A DNA stretch of 6,175 bases from Nitrospirota bacterium (GTDB taxonomy: Bacteria > Nitrospirota > UBA9217): assembly GCA_021788515.1 (NCBI GenBank), contig JAJYKN010000092.1, positions 1-6,175 of the forward strand, in the 5' to 3' direction. The translations under genes were made by a program, and so were the position numbers. This document shows positions 1 to 4,233 of this stretch, piece by piece. How positions within the stretch are numbered: the first letter of the stretch is position 1; the number at the start of each line of letters is the position of its first letter. The notes under the pieces are model-generated. The model did no database searches. It saw nothing but the letters and a program-made list of their open reading frames with translations, and had not been told where the DNA came from.

Positions 1-1122
1 CTTAATCTCCAAGGCTTTTCTCAGCTCAAAAGGGTTTAGTGTTTTATATTGTTCCTTGAGTTTGCGCTTTGTTTCTTCAGAGACGTCGGGTGACTCCAGG
101 ATTCTCCGGTAAGGGGTTTTGGGCTTATCATAGCGTTTCACGATCTTTGAGGCAACTCGTTTCTTTTCCAGCAGCTTCACCGAAGGACAGAAGAAGTTCA
201 GAAACAGCCTCCATTCGGAGGTATAAAGCTCATTCATGAGAGGAACAACCTCCGGAGAGTCCAGGCGATCGTAGCCAAGCCATTGTCTCACATGAGTCCA
301 GTTCTTCTGCTCGATATGGGCATTATCGTCTTTTTTGTAAGCGCGGCTCCTGGTGAACTGAATAGGCCGTTTTCTCTCGGTCAGATGGCGCAGTAGGTGC
401 TGGTTTAAGAACTCAGTACCGTTGTCTGTATCAAAGCCCAGGATCGGGAACGGCAGGGATTGCTCGATGTCCTTGATCTGGTCAATAACACCTTGATAGT
501 TTTTGCCCCAGACGGCGCGCTGTTCCGTCCAGCCCGTTGCGATATCCACGCAGTCTACGGTATTGGCGTACATGCCTTCTGTAGAGCTTCCGCAGTGGGC
601 CACGGTATCGGCTTCCAGGAAACCGGGGCGGGATTCATCCCATTGATTGGTTTTGACCTGGATATGCTTTCTTAAGAGCGTTCCCGGCTTGGTTGTGGCC
701 CTGCCGTGCTTGGTATACTCTGCGCGGATCGGGTTGAGTATCCTGTCGATGCTCGACGGAGATATTTTGAGCAAGGCTACCGCCGTCTGTTGCGAGATGG
801 GGCCATAAGATTTGATATATCCCGGCAGCCACTCAGGGATGATGGCCTTCAGGCGTTTTGAGCACGGGAGATTTGCCGTCTTCCAGATGCGCTTTAAGGG
901 TACAAGGAGCGTCTCTGTATCATACACGGGCTTTCTACCACGTTTTGCCGGGGTCTTTTGTGTAAATCTTCGGTAGGTCCGCAGAAGCCTGAGAGCATGC
1001 TTTCGGTGGTACCCGCAGGTTGTACAGAACTCATTCAGGATCGCTGTTTTTAACTTCCGGGAAGCGGCCCGGTACCGTTTAACAATTGCAGCCAGATACT
1101 CTCGTTTGGATCGTGGACTCAT
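1..1122 (-). CDS. DDE integrase-type transposase (3' end beyond window)
   Basis: The gene encodes a transposase that cuts and joins the ends of its own element. The frame is open from ATG at 1122 to base 1, giving 374 residues without a stop. Residues about 24-50 (FCTTCGYHRKHALRLL) and about 107-131 (SQQTAVALLKISPSSIDRIL) look like DNA-binding helix-turn-helix segments. The rve/DDE core follows: D172 in FLEADTVAHCG, D233 in GFDTDNGTEF and E271 in DNAHIEQKNW, with 37 residues between the second Asp and the Glu. All three catalytic acids are present. The start is supported by AAAGGAGGG at 1132-1140, nine bases before the ATG. The C-terminal region is Lys/Arg-rich; relatives of this type that I remember end near here, so probably only a few residues are missing. 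It is divergent from the efflux operon and unrelated to it in function. The family name within IS elements is uncertain. Confidence 0.93.
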   Translation of the reverse strand, partial: MSPRSKREYLAAIVKRYRAASRKLKTAILNEFCTTCGYHRKHALRLLRTYRRFTQKTPAKRGRKPVYDTETLLVPLKRIWKTANLPCSKRLKAIIPEWLPGYIKSYGPISQQTAVALLKISPSSIDRILNPIRAEYTKHGRATTKPGTLLRKHIQVKTNQWDESRPGFLEADTVAHCGSSTEGMYANTVDCVDIATGWTEQRAVWGKNYQGVIDQIKDIEQSLPFPILGFDTDNGTEFLNQHLLRHLTERKRPIQFTRSRAYKKDDNAHIEQKNWTHVRQWLGYDRLDSPEVVPLMNELYTSEWRLFLNFFCPSVKLLEKKRVASKIVKRYDKPKTPYRRILESPDVSEETKRKLKEQYKTLNPFELRKALEIK

Positions 1123-1131
1123 CAGAACTAA

Positions 1132-1140
1132 CCCTCCTTT
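1132..1140 (-). promoter_or_regulatory. Strong Shine-Dalgarno of the transposase gene
   Basis: The minus strand reads AAAGGAGGG nine bases before the ATG at 1122. It fixes the start of the transposase, and is a stronger site than those of some of the efflux genes. Confidence 0.75.
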
Positions 1141-1154
1141 GGGGGTATAGTTCC

Positions 1155-1176
1155 GGTAACATGCATTATGAGTCAA
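1155..1176. repeat. Inner copy of 22-bp IS-end direct repeat
   Basis: This copy begins GGTAACAT and ends TGAGTCAA. It matches the outer copy at 1200-1221 in 19 of 22 positions, with differences only at the 9th, 10th and 14th bases. The two copies are in the same orientation, 45 bp apart start to start. Paired repeats at an element's end are usually transposase-binding sites; that role is inferred here. The copy lies upstream of the transposase start, and on the minus strand carries TTGACTCATAAT, which could serve as part of the transposase promoter. Confidence 0.85.
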
Positions 1177-1199
1177 CGATACTTTTCAAAATGCGGTTG

Positions 1200-1221
1200 G
1201 GTAACATTTATTGTGAGTCAA
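1200..1221. repeat. Outer copy of 22-bp IS-end direct repeat, probable element terminus
   Basis: The second copy begins GGTAACAT and ends TGAGTCAA, 19 of 22 identical to 1155-1176. It is the outermost recognisable element sequence before the efflux operon, so it likely marks the tip of the insertion sequence. A matching inverted copy should exist at the unseen left end. Confidence 0.8.
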
Positions 1222-1232
1222 TTCGATGATGG

Positions 1233-1261
1233 TTGATTTGTAGCCTTACATTGGGTATTAT
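1233..1261 (+). promoter_or_regulatory. Possible sigma70-type promoter for the efflux operon
   Basis: TTGATT at 1233-1238 and TATTAT at 1256-1261 are separated by exactly 17 bp, resembling the TTGACA / TATAAT consensus (4 of 6 and 5 of 6 matches). Transcription would start around 1267-1269, right at the ATG of the small first gene, which implies a leaderless message. That gene has no visible Shine-Dalgarno sequence, which is consistent. Both boxes lie outside the presumed IS end. Chance matches of this quality are common in AT-rich DNA, so this is tentative. Confidence 0.35.
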
Positions 1262-1266
1262 TCAAC

Positions 1267-1629
1267 ATGCAATTAAAGAGTTTATTTATCATATTTTTGC
1301 TTGCCGTTTATTTCATCATCCCGATTGCTGATAGTGTGGCGTGTGATGATTCCAGTCTGCCGACGATGTTTCAAAAGGAAGTTACCATTGCCGCAGGCCA
1401 TTTGCAGGATGGTTTTTTCTCATCTGCAATAGGCTCCGACACATCCAAAAAGTATTCGGCAGCAGATAACGGGCTTGGTGTGCACTGCCCGCTATGTTTT
1501 AATTCCGTACTGCGTTCCTGCTCCTATCATAGCAACATACGACTATCAGAGTTCACGCTTGCAAGTTATACTGTTCTGTCCGCCTGTTTAGAACCTTCGT
1601 TTCCCATCACCAAGCCGCCTCAGAACTAA
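1267..1629 (+). CDS. Small secreted or membrane-anchored cysteine protein, unknown function
   Basis: This is a 120-residue protein I cannot name. Residues 5-25 form a hydrophobic signal or anchor segment (LFIIFLLAVYFIIPIADSVA) followed by Cys26; SVA-C could be a signal peptidase I site or a poor lipobox. The mature part has HCPLC at 73-77, then C85, H88 and C107, and ends in a Pro-rich tail (KPPQN). The layout of an N-terminal hydrophobic segment, a central CPxC and a proline tail resembles DUF2946-type small proteins often found beside metal-transport genes; this is a resemblance, not a domain hit. ATG 1267 is the only plausible start: a stop lies in frame at 1234-1236, no alternative start lies between, and starting later would lose the signal segment. 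No Shine-Dalgarno is visible. It lies 118 bp before the efflux genes on the same strand and may be their first cistron, perhaps binding or sensing metal in the periplasm (inference). Confidence 0.7.
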   Translation: MQLKSLFIIFLLAVYFIIPIADSVACDDSSLPTMFQKEVTIAAGHLQDGFFSSAIGSDTSKKYSAADNGLGVHCPLCFNSVLRSCSYHSNIRLSEFTLASYTVLSACLEPSFPITKPPQN

Positions 1630-1663
1630 CCCCCACAGCTATATTCATGCAGTTGCATCGTAC

Positions 1664-1706
1664 CGCGAGCGACTTTTGTCGCACGGTGTGCTGTTGCGCG
1701 CTCGCG
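1664..1706 (+). promoter_or_regulatory. Inverted repeats in leader between small gene and outer-membrane factor gene
   Basis: In the 118-bp gap, CGCGAGCG (1664-1671) and CGCTCGCG (1699-1706) are a perfect 8-bp inverted repeat. Between them GCAC-GGT-GTGC (1681-1691) can form a nested hairpin. A competing hairpin GCGAC-TTTT-GTCGC (1669-1682) overlaps the left arm, so two mutually exclusive folds are possible. No T-run directly follows the right arm, so this is not a standard terminator. It could be an mRNA processing or stability element, an attenuator-like switch or a regulator site. A 10-bp palindrome CAATTAATTG follows at 1718-1727, just before the ribosome binding site. Function is unknown. 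Confidence 0.45.
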
Positions 1707-1733
1707 CCCCTATTTTCCAATTAATTGAAACGA

Positions 1734-1740
1734 AGTGAGG
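1734..1740 (+). promoter_or_regulatory. Shine-Dalgarno of the outer-membrane factor gene
   Basis: AGTGAGG lies seven bases before ATG 1748 and selects this ATG over the in-frame ATG three codons later. Confidence 0.6.
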
Positions 1741-1747
1741 TGTATTC

Positions 1748-2974
1748 ATGACGCGAATGATTACTTTTGCGTGTGCTCTACTGCTGTTCGCGCATCCCGC
1801 GTTCAGCATGACACTGAACGAAGCGATCGAGACCGCGTTGAAAAGTAATCCCGGGATCCAGTCTGTGAGACTGGAGAAAGACGCGGCCCAGGGCAGGCTG
1901 GATCAGGCCGGGTTATGGCTCAGAAGCAATCCCGTCATCGAAGGGAGCCTGTCCCGGAAGGACACGGTCCCCGGTGGCGGGGAGAAGGTGACGAACAAAG
2001 GCCTTTCGCTTTCTCAGGAGTTTGAGGTCGCGGGCCAGCGGGGTTTACGCGTTGACGCTGCTAAGAACGGCATGGAGAAGGCTTCCCAGGACATCCGCGA
2101 CCGGCATCGTATTCTGGTTGCCGAGGTCAAGGACTCTTTCGCGAAAGCACTTGCCACGAAGCGGAAGGTCGAGCTTGCCGACGAGGCGGTGCGCCTTCAG
2201 GAGCAGCTCGTCAATTCAACCGCGGTCAAATATCAGGCGGGAGAAATATCCCAGCTGGAACAGAATCTCGCTGATGTCGAACTCGGAAAAGCCAGGCGGG
2301 ATCGCCTGCTTGTCGAGAAGGAACGGCGCGGAGCACTGCTGGACCTGCAAATGCTCCTCGGACTGACGCCGAAATCGGACTTCTCGGTGGAAGGCGACAT
2401 GCCCATGGAAGCGCCGGTGGTCCCGGACAAGGAGAAGCTGCGGACCTTAACCGCGTCGCAGCGGCCCGACGTGCTGTCAACAGCGGCGGAAGTGCAGCAG
2501 GCCAGATCAGCCATGAAGCTTGCGGGGAGAGAGGCGATCCCCAGCTTCACGGTCACAGGGTTTTATAATCAGGACGACAAACTGGATGAGAAGGGCGTAA
2601 TGTTGTCCTTTCCGCTGCCATTGTTCGACCGGAAGCAGGCTGACCGGAAGGAAGCTGCTGCAAAGGCAGGTCAGGCGCTTATCAAACAGGCATCGCTCGA
2701 GCGCTCCATAGAACGCGAGATCGAAGAAGCCTATGCAAACCTCGTCTCCGCGTCCGAGGAATTGTCGCTTTTCAAAAAAGATGTGCTCGGCAAGGCCTTG
2801 GAGAATCTGGGACTCATGAACCTTGCTTTCAAGGAAGGGAAGTTCGGGTTCTTTGAAGTGCGTCTTGCGCAAAAGGACACGATCGACGCGCAGTTCGCTT
2901 ATCTTGAATCGCAGGTGCGTTTGCAGCTTGCATTGAACGCCCTGGAAAAAGTTACGGGAGGAAGTTTGAAATGA
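1748..2974 (+). CDS. czcC: TolC/CzcC-family outer-membrane efflux channel
   Basis: This is the outer-membrane channel of the metal efflux pump, expected to form a trimer that joins the adaptor and spans outer membrane and periplasm. It has 408 residues, a usual length for CzcC-type proteins. Residues 1-20 are a signal peptide ending HPAFS; there is no Cys after it, so it is not lipidated in the way CusC is. Two tandem OEP repeats follow. The first has TLNEAIETALKSNP (22-35) and a long helical part at about 110-205. The second has the typical RPDVLSTAAEVQQAR (239-253), the strand and turn FPLPLFDRKQADRKEA (288-303) and the closing helix GFFEVRLAQKDTIDAQ (367-382). Its stop overlaps the next gene's start by 4 bp (ATGA), showing translational coupling. 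Family membership is firm; the czc rather than cus or cnr name follows from the neighbours. Confidence 0.92.
   Translation: MTRMITFACALLLFAHPAFSMTLNEAIETALKSNPGIQSVRLEKDAAQGRLDQAGLWLRSNPVIEGSLSRKDTVPGGGEKVTNKGLSLSQEFEVAGQRGLRVDAAKNGMEKASQDIRDRHRILVAEVKDSFAKALATKRKVELADEAVRLQEQLVNSTAVKYQAGEISQLEQNLADVELGKARRDRLLVEKERRGALLDLQMLLGLTPKSDFSVEGDMPMEAPVVPDKEKLRTLTASQRPDVLSTAAEVQQARSAMKLAGREAIPSFTVTGFYNQDDKLDEKGVMLSFPLPLFDRKQADRKEAAAKAGQALIKQASLERSIEREIEEAYANLVSASEELSLFKKDVLGKALENLGLMNLAFKEGKFGFFEVRLAQKDTIDAQFAYLESQVRLQLALNALEKVTGGSLK
2956..2962 (+). promoter_or_regulatory. Shine-Dalgarno of the adaptor gene inside the end of the channel gene
   Basis: GGGAGGA lies eight bases before ATG 2971, within the last codons of the channel gene. 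It supports the 4-bp overlapping start. Confidence 0.7.
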
Positions 2975-4224
2975 ACAACTCTGTATTATCGACCATCCAA
3001 AACCGGCTGGTCATTTTAACAACGATCTTCCTGCTGATCATCACGGTCGCAGGCTCAGGGTGCAAAAAAGGTGAAGGCGCCAAGGAAAAAGAACCTGCGG
3101 CAGCCGTTGAAAATAGCGAAGAAGGCGGAGAAAAGAAAGAAGCCGGGGAGAAGAAGGAATCCGGCATCGTGACCCTTTCTTCGGAAAAACTGCAGGCGGC
3201 CGGGATAGAAACCAGAAAAGTGAATCCGGAGCCGCTCTCGGCGTTGATCTCCGCCACTGCGGTCATTGAGTTCAACGGGGACAAACTGTCGAAGGTCAGC
3301 CCCCGCGTGTCCGGCAGGGTTGTCAAGCTCCTCGCTTCCCAGGGTGACCGAGTGAAAGCGGGCCAGCCGCTTGCCTTGCTCGATTCCGTGGACCTCGATC
3401 AGGCATGGTCCGACTATGTGAAGGCCAAAGGCAAGGTCGAGATGGCAAAGAAAAACCTCTCGCGCGAGGAGACCTTGTTCGAGAAGAAAATATCGCCGGA
3501 AAAGGATGTGATCAAGGCACGGCAGGAGATGGGCGAGGCAGAAGCCGACCTGAATCTTTCCGTGGAAAAGTTCCGGTTGCTCGGCATCGATATCGCCGGC
3601 ATGGAACAACAGAAGAACAGCGGCAAGGACAGTCACCCCCTGATCCCGCTAACCTCTGCGGTCGGCGGTGCAGTCGTCGAGAGAACGGCTACGCCGGGTG
3701 AGATGGCGGGCCCGGACAAAGTGCTCTTTACCGTCGCAGACCTCTCGGCCCTCTGGGTGGTCATCGACATCTATGAAAACAGCCTTCCTCTCATTCATGT
3801 CGGCAACGGCGTGAAGGTCTCCGTGTCGGCGTTCCCGGACACGACTTTCAAAGGGCGCATAGCGCAGGTCGGGGATGTGGTTGACGAGAAGTCGCGCACG
3901 GTAAAAGCGCGCGTGGTCGTGGATAACGCGAGTGGAAAGCTGAAACCCGGTATGTTCGCTACGGTGACCATGGACGCAAAAGGGCCGACCTTGGAGCAGG
4001 TGATCGCCATTCCCGAGGACGCGCTCCTCTTGGACGGGACTGCGCGGTATGTGTTCGTACAGACCGGGCCGGGCGCGTTCGCGCGGCGGGACGTGAATGC
4101 CGGAAGAATTCTTGGAAGGCGGATCGAAATCATTGACGGCCTCAAGAAAGGCGACCTCCTTGTCGTCAAGGGGACGTTCGTACTCAAGTCGGAGCTTAAG
4201 AAAGAATCCCTTACGGGAGAATAG
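2971..4224 (+). CDS. czcB: CzcB-type periplasmic adaptor (membrane fusion) lipoprotein
   Basis: This is the periplasmic adaptor that links the inner-membrane pump to the outer-membrane channel. It has 417 residues. Residues 12-30 are a hydrophobic signal ending AGSG before Cys31, a plausible though not ideal lipobox (Gly at -3). A charged Lys/Glu linker (about 32-64) includes a short tandem repeat GEKKEA/GEKKES. Then come the first barrel-sandwich (lipoyl-like) half with VSPRVSGRVVKLLASQGD (109-126), a coiled-coil hairpin (about 142-205), the second half with AVGGAVVERTATPGE (230-244), the beta-barrel with LWVVIDIYE (261-269) and LKPGMFATVTM (324-334), and the membrane-proximal domain with VIAIPEDALLLDG (344-356). 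The region after the lipid Cys has no Met- or His-rich stretch, unlike the N-terminal Met copper-binding site of CusB. It overlaps the channel gene by 4 bp and is followed after 9 bp by the pump gene. Confidence 0.93.
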   Translation: MNNSVLSTIQNRLVILTTIFLLIITVAGSGCKKGEGAKEKEPAAAVENSEEGGEKKEAGEKKESGIVTLSSEKLQAAGIETRKVNPEPLSALISATAVIEFNGDKLSKVSPRVSGRVVKLLASQGDRVKAGQPLALLDSVDLDQAWSDYVKAKGKVEMAKKNLSREETLFEKKISPEKDVIKARQEMGEAEADLNLSVEKFRLLGIDIAGMEQQKNSGKDSHPLIPLTSAVGGAVVERTATPGEMAGPDKVLFTVADLSALWVVIDIYENSLPLIHVGNGVKVSVSAFPDTTFKGRIAQVGDVVDEKSRTVKARVVVDNASGKLKPGMFATVTMDAKGPTLEQVIAIPEDALLLDGTARYVFVQTGPGAFARRDVNAGRILGRRIEIIDGLKKGDLLVVKGTFVLKSELKKESLTGE

Positions 4225-4228
4225 GAGG
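4223..4228 (+). promoter_or_regulatory. Shine-Dalgarno of the pump gene overlapping the adaptor stop codon
   Basis: AGGAGG, a full consensus site, shares its first two bases with the TAG stop of the adaptor gene and lies five bases before ATG 4234. It decides the pump start and suggests coupled translation. Confidence 0.8.
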
Positions 4229-4233
4229 ACGGC

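Larger units (their letters stand above)
1..1221 (-). mobile_element. Insertion sequence, one end (transposase plus terminal repeats), cut by window edge
   Basis: This is the 5' (transposase-start) end of an insertion sequence. It contains one long DDE transposase gene read leftwards and, upstream of it, two near-identical 22-bp direct repeats that look like terminal transposase-binding sites. The outer edge is placed at 1221, the end of the outer repeat, which read inwards begins TTGACTCACAATAAATG; the true tip could lie a few bases either side. The other end and any target-site duplication are outside the window, so the boundary cannot be confirmed. The family is uncertain: the single-ORF layout with an rve-type integrase core fits IS481-like or unclassified (ISNCY) elements. 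The gene is open with no stop or frameshift in the visible part, so the element may be active. Confidence 0.8.

Noticed and set aside
460..832. Small open frames on both strands (460-675 plus, 635-832 minus)
   Set aside because: Both fall inside the continuous transposase frame, which has full catalytic residues; they are other-frame shadows.
1..1122. Pseudogene status of the transposase
   Set aside because: The frame is uninterrupted to the window edge, all three catalytic acids are present and the ribosome binding site is strong; the missing end is due only to the window boundary.
1155..1221. CRISPR-like repeat
   Set aside because: There are only two copies, imperfect, beside a transposase gene; this is the layout of an IS end.
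1664..1716. Intrinsic terminator after the small cysteine-protein gene
   Set aside because: The inverted repeat is followed by CCCCTATTTT rather than an immediate T-run, and the loop is 27 bases; termination here is not supported.
3055..3636. A 193-codon open frame on the minus strand
   Set aside because: It is antisense to the adaptor gene; its Phe/Leu-rich start is merely the complement of the Lys/Glu-coding linker.
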